Assembly: GCF_030177895.1 (NCBI RefSeq)
Contig: NZ_CP123448.1
Span: 124,001 to 188,000, forward strand
Source: Kingella negevensis
GTDB taxonomy: Bacteria > Pseudomonadota > Gammaproteobacteria > Burkholderiales > Neisseriaceae
Direction: 5' to 3'
DNA length: 64,000 nucleotides
Shown here one piece after another: positions 1 through 9,673 of the stretch. The translations under genes and the position numbers were made by a program. The notes under the pieces were generated by a model. That model ran no database searches, had not been told where the DNA came from, and saw nothing but the letters and a program-made list of their open reading frames with translations. Position 1 is the stretch's first letter; each line of letters starts with the position of its first letter.

Positions 1-877
1 TCAAATTCTCCGCCAATACCCCAATATGCTCAGGCGAAATCCCACAGCAACCGCCCACAATCTCCGCCCCCGCATCGCACCAAGCAGTTGCCCACGCCAA
101 ATAATTCTGCGGTGTCGTGTCCTTGCGGATTTCGTCCAAACCGTCATTCGCATCATTCATTTCATCGCTCACAGGCTCAAACGCATTGGCATACAAGCCA
201 ATTTTCAGGCTGCCTGAAAGCACGTTCGCCGCCGCTTGCACCGCCGCTAACATCACTTCAGGCTGGCTGCAATTAAACAACATCGCCGCCGCCCCCAATT
301 CACGCGCCACTTGCGCCGCCACGCGCACCGATTCGCCCGAACGCAAAACAGGTTCATCATGCGGCTGCATGTCCTCCAGCGTAAACGACACCCAAAACGG
401 ATGCGTGTCATCGCCCAACTGCTTCCGCCAATTTCTCACTTCTGCTGTGCTGCTCGCCGTTTCCGCCAGCCACAAATCCACAAACGGCGACAAGCCACAA
501 ATCAACGGTTGTGCCAATTCATCGGCTTTTGTTTCATCAAACAAATCAGGGCGATACGAGCCAAACAAAGGCGGTAACGACCCAGCCACTTGAACCGATT
601 TACCGCTCAATTCCACCGCTTCACGCGCCAAGTTTCCAGCCGTTGCCGCCAAATCTTCCGCTTCATTTTGAAAACGCGATTCGCCAATATGAAACGGCAC
701 AACCGCGTAACTGTTGCTCGTAATCATGTCCGCCCCAGCACGGATAAAATCCAAATGCGTGTCGCGTACCGCTTCAGGAGCTTCGGTCAAAGCCAACGCC
801 GACCATTCAGGCTGCCTGAACGGTGCGCCACGTCTGTGCAATTCGCGACCCATGCCGCCGTCTAAAATAATTGTCAT
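1..877 (-). CDS. mmuM: homocysteine S-methyltransferase, cut by the left window edge
   Basis: Transfers a methyl group from S-methylmethionine (or AdoMet) to homocysteine to make methionine; a cytosolic, zinc-dependent enzyme. The minus-strand frame opens at 875-877 behind a good ribosome site (GAAAGGAAAC) and reads MTIILDGGMGRELHRRG, the family N-terminus. The zinc-binding cysteines appear as an NCS motif in mid-protein and as GGCCGISPEHI near the end. About 292 residues are visible and no stop is reached by base 1; the E. coli enzyme has 310, so only a short tail is missing. One full DUS lies inside the coding region near 212. Family assignment is firm. The methyl donor is inferred. Confidence 0.9.
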   Translation of the reverse strand, partial: MTIILDGGMGRELHRRGAPFRQPEWSALALTEAPEAVRDTHLDFIRAGADMITSNSYAVVPFHIGESRFQNEAEDLAATAGNLAREAVELSGKSVQVAGSLPPLFGSYRPDLFDETKADELAQPLICGLSPFVDLWLAETASSTAEVRNWRKQLGDDTHPFWVSFTLEDMQPHDEPVLRSGESVRVAAQVARELGAAAMLFNCSQPEVMLAAVQAAANVLSGSLKIGLYANAFEPVSDEMNDANDGLDEIRKDTTPQNYLAWATAWCDAGAEIVGGCCGISPEHIGVLAENL

Positions 878-1105
878 GATGTTTCCTTTCGTATCAATAA
901 GTTGGATTTTCAGGCAGCATGAAAAGATAACTGAACGATAACGGTGTGTTGCATGAATTTCAAACGAGAAAAATTGGTTTTCTTGATGAATTTTGTTCAT
1001 GAATATATTTTCAGGCTGTAATTTTGAATTTTAGCATAGCTTATTAAAACTTTTAAAATACAAATAGTTATGTATTTTTAATTATATATTAAATTCAAAA
1101 TAAAA

Positions 1106-1816
1106 TAGTACAATTCTAATTTTATCTTTAAGGGCATAAAATGGCATATTCAATTGATTTACGAGAAAAAGCATTAAATTGTTACAAGCAATGTAACAAT
1201 GCAAGTAAAGTTGCCAAAACCTATGGTATCTCAAGAAATACGCTTTACCTTTGGATTAAATACGCAAGCACTCAAACAATATATTGAACAAAATCCTGAT
1301 GCTTATCTCTATGAAAGGGCTGAAATGTTTAGTTGCTCCACATCAACTATTTTTTATGCGCTCAAAAAATTAGGTATCACGCGTAAAAAAAGACCACCAC
1401 TTACAAAGAACAAGACCCAGAAAAAGTAGCTCATTATTTAGCTCAGTTAGCCCAATTTTCTGACTACCCGCTTGTTTATTTAGATGAAACAGGATTGGAT
1501 ACCTATTTCTTTCGTCTGTATGCTCGTAGTCCGAAAGGGGAAATTGTTAAAACCAAGATAAGCGGTAGAAAATACCAACGCTTATCATGAGTTGCAGCGC
1601 AAATTGGGCAAAATTTAATTGCGCCAATGATTTATCAAAATACAATGACCAGCGATTTTTTTGAAGCATGGTTTGAAACTATGCTATTGCCCAATTTACC
1701 TGAAAAGTCATTATGGGCAAATATTAAGAAATATATGCGTTCAATTTTGCCTAGTTATGATAATTTCACAGATGCGTTACTATCCTATTTTTATTTTAAT
1801 TAACTATATTGAACCA
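1106..1816 (+). mobile_element. IS630-family element, decayed remnant
   Basis: An AT-rich island holding the eroded transposase described separately. The ends carry weakly matching inverted sequences (AGTACAATTCTA near 1107 and, on the other strand, GGTTCAATATAG near 1816), which may be worn terminal repeats. No clear TA target duplication can be shown. It separates mmuM from the oxidoreductase gene and is no longer mobile. Confidence 0.6.
1141..1804 (+). pseudogene. IS630-family transposase, frameshifted and internally deleted
   Basis: The protein starts MAYSIDLREKALNCYKQ with the helix-turn-helix of this family (ASKVAKTYGISRNTLYLWIK). It then stops in frame near 1287 and continues in another frame (YERAEMFSCSTSTIFYALKK). 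A third segment carries the first catalytic Asp in YLDETGLDTYF, followed by an in-frame stop near 1588 after KYQRLS. The second Asp block (normally DNARFH) is gone: the text jumps from MLLPNLP straight to EKSLWANIKK, which contains the catalytic Glu, and ends in SYFYFN. At least two frame breaks and one internal deletion make it non-functional. Confidence 0.85.
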
Positions 1817-1830
1817 AACAAAAAGTTATA

Positions 1831-1865
1831 AAAAAACGTGGCTGGAATTATCCAACCACGTTTTT
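1831..1865 (-). terminator. rho-independent terminator of the oxidoreductase gene
   Basis: A stem CGTGGTTGGA / TCCAGCCACG (one mismatch, AATT loop) followed on the minus strand by a run of T lies just past the stop codon at 1882. It is not built from DUS, unlike most terminators in this window. Confidence 0.75.
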
Positions 1866-1881
1866 CAGACTGCCTGAAAAA

Positions 1882-2991
1882 TTATTTTTTCAATTCAGGC
1901 AAGAAACCGTTAGACCCTTGCATATTGATATTCCACAAAAATTCGCCATAGCGATAGCGGTCTTTTTGCGCAGGGTCGATTTCAGTGTGCACTTCGTCTT
2001 CGCGACCGCTGTTCACCAAGTCCAGCAAATCAGGGTTCAGCAACACGGTTTTGCCTAATGCAACCATGTCTGCCCAGCCTGTATCAAAGGCATCTGCGAT
2101 TTGTTTTGGTGTAATCAAATTGCCTACGCCGATGAATGGTAATCTGCCGTTAATGTGTGCGTGCAGCAATTCCATGCGTGTTTTGGTTTCATCTGCGCTA
2201 CGACGTGCGTGGTTGTAGAAATCGTGCAGTGAAACGTGCAGATATTGCAGTGGTTTTTCTAACAATGCGTCAATCAGCGCGTATGTGTCGGTCATGGTTA
2301 AGCCGTTTTCACCTGGTTCTTCTGGCGAGAAACGGTAGCCGATGATGAAATCTGGGCGATTGTGTTTAGCTACGGCTGCGGTAACGGCATCCACCACAGC
2401 TAACGGGAATTTCATGCGGTTTTCGCGGCTGCCGCCCCATTCGTCTGTGCGTTGGTTGCTTTCGGCTGAATAGAATTGTTGGATTAAATAGCCGTTTGCG
2501 CCGTGAATTTCTACGCCGTCATAACCTGCTTGCACAGCTAAATCGGCGGCGTTGGCAAAACCTGCGATGATTTCGCGGATTTCGCTGTCGGTCAATTCGC
2601 GTGCGCCGTTCATGGCTGATGGAGCAACGATTTCGCCATTGTTCAACGCTGGGATAGATTGATGACCGCCGTGATGAATTTGCAAAATGGCGGTTGTACC
2701 TTGTGCTTTGGCGATTTGTGCCACTTCGCTCAGGCTTGGCAAGTCTTCTACACCAATCGCTTCAGGCTGCCCGTGGAAGGCTTTGCCGCTTGGGTGCACC
2801 AAAACGCAGGCTGAAATGAACATACCAAAGCCGTTGAAACGGTCGCGCAAGTAGTTGCGTTCTTCGTCTGTGATGTGTCCGTTTTCGTCTGATGTGCAGT
2901 GTGTCATCGGTGCGACTACTAGGCGGTTTTTGATTTCTACGCCGTTATTGAATTTAATGGGTTGGTATAGTCTTGAAAAATCGGTTTTCAT
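1882..2991 (-). CDS. NADH:flavin oxidoreductase, Old Yellow Enzyme family
   Basis: A 369-residue single-domain FMN-dependent TIM barrel of the Old Yellow Enzyme family, which reduces activated C=C bonds at the expense of NAD(P)H; the natural substrate is unknown. Family marks are the N-terminal NRLVVAPMTH (FMN contact), QIHHGGHQS, and the strongly conserved block GVEIHGANGYLIQQF followed by DEWGGSRENR. The C-terminal phosphate-binding strand reads PFIGVGNL and the later MVALGK. There is no C-terminal iron-sulfur/FAD extension, so it is the short class and not a 2,4-dienoyl-CoA reductase. It is monocistronic with its own terminator; the ribosome site is weak. Confidence 0.85.
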   Translation of the reverse strand: MKTDFSRLYQPIKFNNGVEIKNRLVVAPMTHCTSDENGHITDEERNYLRDRFNGFGMFISACVLVHPSGKAFHGQPEAIGVEDLPSLSEVAQIAKAQGTTAILQIHHGGHQSIPALNNGEIVAPSAMNGARELTDSEIREIIAGFANAADLAVQAGYDGVEIHGANGYLIQQFYSAESNQRTDEWGGSRENRMKFPLAVVDAVTAAVAKHNRPDFIIGYRFSPEEPGENGLTMTDTYALIDALLEKPLQYLHVSLHDFYNHARRSADETKTRMELLHAHINGRLPFIGVGNLITPKQIADAFDTGWADMVALGKTVLLNPDLLDLVNSGREDEVHTEIDPAQKDRYRYGEFLWNINMQGSNGFLPELKK

Positions 2992-3054
2992 GTTTTTTTG
3001 TGTGTTTGGTTTATCGGAATGGGGTAGGTTAGGGTAATGGGCTGAAATTCAAGT

Positions 3055-3148
3055 TATAGTGAATTAGAATAATAATACAGCGTTGCTAACGTTCTTATGT
3101 GCCGCGCGCACACGGTGGACGTTGTTGCTTCGTCTTTAATTCACCATA
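3055..3148. repeat. MITE-like element with 12-bp inverted termini
   Basis: A 94-bp element bounded by TATAGTGAATTA (3055-3066) and, on the opposite strand, TATGGTGAATTA (3148-3137), 11 of 12 identical. The termini resemble those of the Correia-type miniature elements of Neisseria (TATAGTGGATTA). It holds no gene. Its right terminus forms the last codons of tag (Met-Val-Asn-stop), so insertion apparently reshaped the 3' end of that gene. No second copy was seen in this window. Confidence 0.6.
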
Positions 3149-3669
3149 TTTTCAGGCTGCCTGAAAAATGGGCAATCCACATCATGCGCGCCGCTCAAAT
3201 AATTCAAACTCATCAAAAATTCGCCCACAATTTCATTGCCCACAAATTTGAATTGCTTTTTGAATAGCTTAACCCAATCTGCTTTTTCTCGTGGGTGATG
3301 TGCGTCTAACCATGCTTTGAAACTACCGTATTCTTGCTGTAAACGCAAAATTTGTTGCGCGTTATAAATCGCAGCCTGAATTTTTAGGTGGTTGCGGATA
3401 ATGCCTGTGTCGCTCAGTAAACGGGTCATATCGTGTTCATCAAACGCAGCAACTTTCGCTACGTCAAATTGTGCATACGCAGCCTGAAAATGGGCGCGTT
3501 TTTTCAGAATGGTTGTCCAGCTTAAACCTGCTTGATTGATTTCTAAAATCAGTCGTTCAAACAATATGTTATCGTCTGATTGGGGTACGCCGTATTCTGT
3601 GTCGTGATAGGCTTTGTTGGGGTTGTCGGTATTGTTGGGCAATTCTGCGCAGAAAGTGCAATAACTCAT
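3136..3669 (-). CDS. tag: DNA-3-methyladenine glycosylase I
   Basis: Removes 3-methyladenine from alkylated DNA, starting base excision repair. The 177-residue protein carries the Tag hallmarks: N-terminal zinc ligand Cys-4 (SYCTFC), AYHDTEYGVP, the substrate pocket QAGLSWTTILKKR, GIIRNHLKIQA, KFVGNEIVGEF, and the C-terminal zinc ligands His and Cys in GAHDVDCPFF. The ribosome site AAGGAG sits 6 bases before the start. The C-terminus is unusual: after the zinc site come RQPE, encoded by a full DUS (near 3153-3166), then MVN-stop, encoded by the terminus of the adjacent MITE-like element. Both lie beyond the conserved fold, so activity is probably intact. Confidence 0.93.
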   Translation of the reverse strand: MSYCTFCAELPNNTDNPNKAYHDTEYGVPQSDDNILFERLILEINQAGLSWTTILKKRAHFQAAYAQFDVAKVAAFDEHDMTRLLSDTGIIRNHLKIQAAIYNAQQILRLQQEYGSFKAWLDAHHPREKADWVKLFKKQFKFVGNEIVGEFLMSLNYLSGAHDVDCPFFRQPENMVN

Positions 3670-3680
3670 TGTTGCTCCTT

Positions 3681-3719
3681 AAAAAATTTCAGGCTGCCTG
3701 AAATCAAGCAGCCTGAAAA
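3681..3719 (-). terminator. DUS-pair terminator after gltX
   Basis: Two uptake-sequence cores in inverted orientation (TTTCAGGCTGC and GCAGCCTGAAA) form the stem; on the minus strand a run of six T follows. It lies directly after the gltX stop at 3723. Confidence 0.7.
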
Positions 3720-3722
3720 ACA

Positions 3723-5117
3723 TTAACCGCGCATGCGTTTCAATACTTCTTCTTTACCCATCAACGCCAACACGGCATCAACAGAAGGTGTTTTCGCTGT
3801 ACCGCACACCGCCAAACGCAACGGCATACCCAATTTACCCATTTTAATCCCTTCTTCATCGCAGAATGGTTTGAACAAATCGTGAATGCTTTCCGCTGTC
3901 CAAGTGTCCAACGCTGCCAATTTTTCCGCAAAGCGTTGCATGCGCGCTGGGGCTTCTTCGTCCCAATGTTTCGCCACGTCAGCTTCGGCTGGTATCGCTT
4001 TTTGATAGAAATACGCGCATTCAGTCGCCAACGCATTCAAATCTTGAGCGCGGTCTTTAACCAACGCGATTACGTCTGACAATTTCAGGCTGCCTGAAAC
4101 GGTAACACCTTGTTTTTGCAAACGTGGTAGCGTCAATTCCCCCAATTTTTCGTTGTCGGTCGCTTTGATGTGTTCCGCGTTAATCCAAAGCAATTTTTTG
4201 CTGTCCATGCGGCTAGGGCTGGCTGAAACGTGCGCCAATTCAAACCACTCAACAAATTGATTCATCGTGAAAAATTCATCATCGCCATGTGCCCAACCCA
4301 AACGCGCCAAGTAATTCAGCAGCGCTTCAGGCAGGATTCCCATGTCTTCGTATTCGGTAATGGCTACCGTGTCGCCACTACGTTTGGAAATTTTCTTGCC
4401 TTGCTCGTTCAAAATCATGGGCAAATGCGCGTATTCAGGAATTTTTGCGCCCAATGCTTTGAAAATATTGATTTGTTTTGGCGTGTTGTTTACATGGTCG
4501 TCGCCGCGAATCACGTGCGTGATGCCCATGTCAAAATCGTCCACGACTACGCAGAAATTGTAAGTTGGTGTGCCGTCTGCACGCGCAATAATCAAATCGT
4601 CCAACGCGGAATTGGGAATGCTGATTTCGCCTTTTACCAAATCATTCCAAACGGTTACGCCGTCCAATGGGTTTTTGAAACGGATTACAGGTTCAACGCC
4701 AGCAGGAATTTCAGGCAGCGTTTTACCTGCTTCGGGTCGCCAACGGCGGTCGTAGGTTGCCGTGCCTTCGCGTTCGGCGCGTTCACGCATTTCCGCCAAT
4801 TCTTCTTTGCTGCAATAGCATGGGTAGGCGTGTCCTTGTTCAACTAATTGTTTAATCAGCTCTTTATAGCGTGGGAAATTTTGCGTTTGGTAAACGATGT
4901 TGTCTGAATTTTTTGCATCCAAGCCAACCCATTCCATGCCTTTTAAAATTACTTCTACTGATTCTTTGGTTGAGCGTTCTAAGTCGGTGTCTTCAATGCG
5001 CAGCAAGAAATCGCCGCCGTGGTGTTTGGCAAATGCCCATGAATACAATGCGGTACGCACGCCGCCGATGTGTAAATAACCTGTTGGGCTGGGTGCGAAA
5101 CGAGTTTTAACTGTCAT
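3723..5117 (-). CDS. gltX: glutamyl-tRNA synthetase
   Basis: Charges tRNA-Glu with glutamate. The class I signatures are present: HIGH-type motif in APSPTGYLHIGG near residue 15 and the KMSKS-type loop GKKISKRSGD near the middle. From the chosen start MTVKTRFAPSP (5117) it is 464 residues, the usual length. The frame stays open to 5237, but that extension would be encoded across the DUS hairpin terminator of the upstream aceF gene and has no homology, so it is rejected. A full DUS lies inside the anticodon-binding region near 4084-4100. It lies downstream of aceF on the same strand with a terminator between, so it is probably transcribed on its own. Confidence 0.95.
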   Translation of the reverse strand: MTVKTRFAPSPTGYLHIGGVRTALYSWAFAKHHGGDFLLRIEDTDLERSTKESVEVILKGMEWVGLDAKNSDNIVYQTQNFPRYKELIKQLVEQGHAYPCYCSKEELAEMRERAEREGTATYDRRWRPEAGKTLPEIPAGVEPVIRFKNPLDGVTVWNDLVKGEISIPNSALDDLIIARADGTPTYNFCVVVDDFDMGITHVIRGDDHVNNTPKQINIFKALGAKIPEYAHLPMILNEQGKKISKRSGDTVAITEYEDMGILPEALLNYLARLGWAHGDDEFFTMNQFVEWFELAHVSASPSRMDSKKLLWINAEHIKATDNEKLGELTLPRLQKQGVTVSGSLKLSDVIALVKDRAQDLNALATECAYFYQKAIPAEADVAKHWDEEAPARMQRFAEKLAALDTWTAESIHDLFKPFCDEEGIKMGKLGMPLRLAVCGTAKTPSVDAVLALMGKEEVLKRMRG

Positions 5118-5170
5118 TTTTGTCTTTCTGTTGGAATTTGAGAAAAGGTGTATTTTACCGTTTTTTACAC

Positions 5171-5217
5171 AAAAAAGGCAGCCTGAAAACATAAATATGT
5201 TTTCAGGCTGCCTTTTT
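5171..5217 (-). terminator. DUS-pair terminator between aceF and gltX
   Basis: A long perfect stem: AAAAAGGCAGCCTGAAAACA pairs with its inverted copy around a short loop, giving a 20-base-pair-class hairpin made of two full uptake sequences, with A and T runs on both sides. It can act in either direction; here it should end aceF transcription. Confidence 0.8.
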
Positions 5218-5245
5218 ACTACTTCGTTACAATACAATTCTGAAA

Positions 5246-6835
5246 TTACAGAGAAACGCGGCGGAAGTCTTTCAACAAGTTCGCCAAGAATACTGTGAAT
5301 TTCATACCAGCTGCGCCGTCGATTACGCGGTGGTCAAATGACAAGCTCAATGGGCACATCAAGCGTGGTGCAAATTCTTTACCATTCCAAACTGGTTTGA
5401 TTTGAGATTTGCAAACACCCAAAATAGCCACTTCAGGAGCATTAACGATTGGTGTAAAACCAGTACCGCCGATGCCGCCCAAGCTAGAAATGGTGAAGCA
5501 TGCGCCTTGCATTTCTTGAGGTTTCAATTTGCCTTCGCGAGCTTTTTTGCTCAATTCAGACAATTCTTGGCTAATTTCTTTCAAGCCTTTTTTGTCTGCG
5601 TCTTTGATAACTGGTACTACCAAGCCGTTTGGTGTGTCAGCTGCGAAACCGATGTTGTAGTATTTTTTCAATACCAAGTTATCGCCGTCCAAAGAAGAGT
5701 TGAACTCTGGGAACGCTTTCAATGCTGTTACAGAAGCTTTGATGATGAATGCCAATGGAGACACTTTCACGCCAGCTTTTTCCCATTCTTTGTTCAAAGA
5801 TTTGCGGAATTCTTCCAACTCTGTCATGTCTGCTTCTTCGTGAACAGTCACGTGAGGAATCATCACCCAGTTACGAGACAAGTTTTGACCAGAGATTTTC
5901 TTAATGCGAGACAACTCTTTAACTTCAACTTCACCGAATTTAGAGAAGTCAACTTTTGGCCATGGCAACAAGTCCAAACCACCGCCCAAAGATGCGCCAG
6001 AAGATTTTGCTGCGCCAGATTGCATCACGCCTTTAACGAATGCTTTAACGTCGTCAGCAGTTACGCGACCTTTTGCACCAGTACCTTTAACTGAACCCAA
6101 ATCAACGCCCAATTCGCGCGCCAATTTACGAGTTGAAGGACCTGCGTGTGCTTTAGAGAAGCTAGCTTCGTTGATTGCAGCAGAAACGGCAGCAGCAACA
6201 GGAGCTGGTTGAGCAGCAGGTGCTGGAGCTGCGGCAGGAGCAGCAGCTTGTGCAACAGGAGCTGGAGCAGCGGCAGCAGCAGGTGTGTCTGTGCCAGCCA
6301 CTTCAATAATCAGGCTGCCTTCAGATACTTTGTCGCCCACTTTAACGTGAACAGCAGTTACTTTACCCGCAACTGTGCTAGGAACGTCCATAGTGGCTTT
6401 GTCAGTTTCCAAAGTAATCAAAGTTTGGTCTACTTCAACAGTGTCGCCCACTTTAACTTCAACAGCAATCACATCAACGCCTGAGTGACCACCGATGTCT
6501 GGAACGTTTACAGGTTGGGCTGCACCAGTTGCAGCAGGTGCTGCGGCAGGAGCAGGAGCGGCAGCTGCTGGTTGTGCAGGTGCTTCAGTAGCAGCTGCGC
6601 CAGTTTCTACTGTCAAGATTACAGAACCTTCTGAAACTTTGTCTCCCTCTTTGATTTTTACTTCTTTTACCACGCCAGCTGCGTCAGCAGGAACGTCCAT
6701 AGTGGCTTTGTCAGTTTCCAAAGTAATCAAAGTTTGGTCTACTGCGATTGTGTCACCAGCTTTTACTTCAACGGCAATCACGTCTACATTGTCGTGCCCA
6801 CCAATATCTGGGACTTTAATTTCTACGATGCTCAT
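5246..6835 (-). CDS. aceF: pyruvate dehydrogenase complex E2, dihydrolipoamide acetyltransferase
   Basis: Core subunit of the pyruvate dehydrogenase complex; passes the acetyl group from E1 to CoA. The 529-residue protein has two N-terminal lipoyl domains, each with the lipoylated lysine in [10 protein letters not shown] (near residues 43 and 147). They are separated by Ala/Pro-rich swinging linkers, then comes an E3/E1-binding domain ([14 protein letters not shown]) and the acetyltransferase domain ending in the catalytic [12 protein letters not shown]. Ribosome site AAGGAA before the start. It lies 90 bases downstream of aceE on the same strand, so the two form an operon. The E3 gene (lpd), often next in Neisseria, is not in this window. 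Confidence 0.95.
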   Translation of the reverse strand: MSIVEIKVPDIGGHDNVDVIAVEVKAGDTIAVDQTLITLETDKATMDVPADAAGVVKEVKIKEGDKVSEGSVILTVETGAAATEAPAQPAAAAPAPAAAPAATGAAQPVNVPDIGGHSGVDVIAVEVKVGDTVEVDQTLITLETDKATMDVPSTVAGKVTAVHVKVGDKVSEGSLIIEVAGTDTPAAAAAPAPVAQAAAPAAAPAPAAQPAPVAAAVSAAINEASFSKAHAGPSTRKLARELGVDLGSVKGTGAKGRVTADDVKAFVKGVMQSGAAKSSGASLGGGLDLLPWPKVDFSKFGEVEVKELSRIKKISGQNLSRNWVMIPHVTVHEEADMTELEEFRKSLNKEWEKAGVKVSPLAFIIKASVTALKAFPEFNSSLDGDNLVLKKYYNIGFAADTPNGLVVPVIKDADKKGLKEISQELSELSKKAREGKLKPQEMQGACFTISSLGGIGGTGFTPIVNAPEVAILGVCKSQIKPVWNGKEFAPRLMCPLSLSFDHRVIDGAAGMKFTVFLANLLKDFRRVSL

Positions 6836-6925
6836 GAATTTTCCTTGAATGAGTCTATTTAATTGAAAAATGGGTTTCAGGCTGCCTGGAAAATAGGTTT
6901 TCAGACTGCCTGGATTCAGCGCGAA

Positions 6926-9610
6926 TTACAGCTTCCAGCTAGCTTCGCGTTTGGTATCAATACCGTATTTTTCAATTGCTTGTTGAACTACAGTAGCGTC
7001 AACTTTGCCTTCTTTAGCCAAGCCGCTCAATGCAGCAACTACTACATGGAAGCGGTCGATTTCGAAGAATTTACGCAAGTTTTCACGGCTGTCTGAACGA
7101 CCGAAGCCATCAGTACCCAATACTGTGAATGTTTGACCTGCAGGGATTGCTTGACGGATACGGTCTGCATAAGTGCGGATGTAGTCAGTAGAAGCAATCA
7201 CTGGACCAGTGTGGCCTTGCAATTGACGAGTAACAAATGGAACTTTTTGTTCAGCAGTTGGGTTCAAACGGTTGAAGCGTTCAGTTTCCATGATGTCGCG
7301 GTGCAATTCGTTGAATGATGGGCAAGACCATACATCAGCTTCAACGCCCCATTCTTCTTTCAACATTTTCGCTGCAGCAATCACGTCGTTCAAGATAACG
7401 CCAGAGCCCATCAATTGAACTTTCTTATCGCTGTTGCCACCTTCTTGCAGCAAGTACATACCGCGCAAGATGTCTTGTTGGATACCTTCACGAGCTGGCA
7501 TTGCTGGGTGAGCGTAGTTTTGGTTCATTACTGTCAAGTAGTAGAACACGTTTTCGTGTTCAACGTACATGCGACGCATACCGTCTTGAATAATCACTGC
7601 CAATTCGTATTGGAATGTTGGGTCAAATGTGCGGCAGTTTGGAATCAAGTCTGCTTGAATGTGGCTGTGACCGTCTTGGTGTTGCAAGCCTTCGCCATTC
7701 AATGTTGTACGACCTGAAGTACCACCCAACAAGAAACCACGTGCATTCATATCGCCTGCTGCCCATGCTAAGTCACCAATACGTTGGAAACCAAACATTG
7801 AGTAATAGATGTAGAATGGAATAGTTGTAAAGCGGCTGTTTGCGTAAGAAGTCGCAGAAGCAATCCATGAAGAGAATGCACCTGGTTCGTTAATACCTTC
7901 TTGCAAGATTTGACCATCAACAGATTCTTTGTAGTACATCAATTGTTCTTTATCTTGCGGCATGTAGTGCTGGCCTTGGGTGTTCCAAATACCGATTTGA
8001 CGGAACATACCTTCCATACCAAATGTACGGCTTTCGTCAGGTACAATTGGGACGATGCGTTTGCCCAATTCTTTGTCTTTAATCAATGTATTCAAGATAC
8101 GCACGAATGCCATGGTAGTAGACAATTCGCGTTCACCAGTTGAATCCAATTGTGCTTGGAATGCGCTCAATTCTGGCACCGGCAATTTTTCATCAGTTGG
8201 GTTACGAGATGGCAAGTAACCGCCCAATGCTTTACGTTGGCCGTGCAAGTAGTTGTATTCTGGCGTACCTTCTGCAAAGCGAACATATGGCAAGTGGTCG
8301 CCTTCAATTTGTTCGTCAGTTACAGGGATGTTGTGGCGAGTACGGAATTGTTTCAAAGAAGCAACGTCCATTTTTTTCGCTTGGTGAACGGTATTTTGAC
8401 CTTCACCTGCTGCACCCATGCCGTAACCTTTAACTGTTTTAGTCAAGATTAATGTTGGTTTACCATTAGCGTGGTTCACTGCTTCGTAGTAAGCGTTATA
8501 CACTTTAACTGGGTCGTGGCCACCAAATTCCAAATTGAAGATTTGTTCGTCTGTCAAATCAGCAACCAATGCTTTCAATTCTGGTGTGTTGAACATGTGT
8601 TCACGGATGAATGCACCGTCTTTAGAGTGGTAGTTTTGGTAATCGCCATCAACGATTTCTTCCATGCGAGCTTTCAATGCACCTGTTGTGTCTTTAGCCA
8701 ACAATGCATCCCAGCTGCTGCCCCAAACTACTTTGATTACGTTCCAGCCTGCACCACGGAATACACCTTCGTATTCTTGCATGATTTTGCCGTTACCGTT
8801 TACAGGGCCGTCCAAACGTTGCATGTTGCAGTTAATAACGAAAATCAAGTTATCCAATTTATCACGAGCTGCGATAGCCAAAGCACCTTGTGATTCTGGT
8901 TCTGTCATTTCACCATCACCGCAGAAGCACCATACTTTACGACCTGCAGTTTTAGTCAAACTACGAGAATCCAAGTATTTCAAGAAACGTGCTTGGTAAA
9001 TCGCCATCAATGGGCCAAGACCCATAGATACAGTTGGGAATTGCCAGAAATCAGGCATCAAGTGAGGGTGTGGGTAAGAAGACAAACCATCATCAAATGC
9101 TTCTTGACGCAAGTTGTCCAATTGGGCGTCGCTCAAACGACCTTCAACGTATGCACGTGCATAGATGCCAGGTGCTGAGTGACCTTGCATGAATACCATA
9201 TCGCCTTCAACACCATCACCTTTAGCTTTCCAGAAGTGGTTGAAACCCACATCATACAAAGTAGCTGCAGATAAGAATGAACCAATGTGGCCACCTAAAC
9301 CGAAGTCTTTGTGTTGCGCATTGATAACCATTGCAGCATTGTTCCAGCGAACAGCAGCACGGATTGCGTGTTCCAAGTTGGCATCGCCAGGCATGGCAAC
9401 TTGTTTGTTAGTTGGGATAGTGTTTTGATAAGCAGTGTTGATGCCAACAGGTACGCTAACGCCTTGGTCTTTTGATGTGCCCAATAATTGTTCCAACAGG
9501 AAACGTGCGCGGTCTGCGCCTTCGTTTTCTACTACAGAGCGAATTGCATCAACCCATTCTTTGGTTTCGATAGGATCGATATCGTTTACTGCGTTATAGG
9601 TTTGAGACAT
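6926..9610 (-). CDS. aceE: pyruvate dehydrogenase E1 component, homodimeric type
   Basis: Thiamine-diphosphate enzyme that decarboxylates pyruvate and acetylates the E2 lipoyl groups. At 894 residues it matches the homodimeric E1 family (about 887). The TPP/Mg motif is visible as CGDGEMTEPES followed by the NCNMQRLDGPVNGNGKI strand; N-terminal WVDAIRSVVENEG and the C-terminal GTDGFGRSDSRENLRKFFE are typical. The ribosome site GGAAGGA stands 8 bases before the start. First gene of the aceE-aceF operon; the 276-base gap upstream is shared with the divergent trkH gene and contains a palindrome that could be regulatory. Confidence 0.96.
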   Translation of the reverse strand: MSQTYNAVNDIDPIETKEWVDAIRSVVENEGADRARFLLEQLLGTSKDQGVSVPVGINTAYQNTIPTNKQVAMPGDANLEHAIRAAVRWNNAAMVINAQHKDFGLGGHIGSFLSAATLYDVGFNHFWKAKGDGVEGDMVFMQGHSAPGIYARAYVEGRLSDAQLDNLRQEAFDDGLSSYPHPHLMPDFWQFPTVSMGLGPLMAIYQARFLKYLDSRSLTKTAGRKVWCFCGDGEMTEPESQGALAIAARDKLDNLIFVINCNMQRLDGPVNGNGKIMQEYEGVFRGAGWNVIKVVWGSSWDALLAKDTTGALKARMEEIVDGDYQNYHSKDGAFIREHMFNTPELKALVADLTDEQIFNLEFGGHDPVKVYNAYYEAVNHANGKPTLILTKTVKGYGMGAAGEGQNTVHQAKKMDVASLKQFRTRHNIPVTDEQIEGDHLPYVRFAEGTPEYNYLHGQRKALGGYLPSRNPTDEKLPVPELSAFQAQLDSTGERELSTTMAFVRILNTLIKDKELGKRIVPIVPDESRTFGMEGMFRQIGIWNTQGQHYMPQDKEQLMYYKESVDGQILQEGINEPGAFSSWIASATSYANSRFTTIPFYIYYSMFGFQRIGDLAWAAGDMNARGFLLGGTSGRTTLNGEGLQHQDGHSHIQADLIPNCRTFDPTFQYELAVIIQDGMRRMYVEHENVFYYLTVMNQNYAHPAMPAREGIQQDILRGMYLLQEGGNSDKKVQLMGSGVILNDVIAAAKMLKEEWGVEADVWSCPSFNELHRDIMETERFNRLNPTAEQKVPFVTRQLQGHTGPVIASTDYIRTYADRIRQAIPAGQTFTVLGTDGFGRSDSRENLRKFFEIDRFHVVVAALSGLAKEGKVDATVVQQAIEKYGIDTKREASWKL

Positions 9611-9673
9611 TGTGTCTATCCTTCCAGTAGTTTAGGTATTGAAGTTGATGTGAAACTTCAGGTTGTGATAACG

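Noticed and set aside
5118..5237. Longer N-terminus of gltX
   Set aside because: It would be translated through the aceF hairpin terminator, has DUS-coded text (RQPEN), and the family starts at MTVKTRFAPSP.
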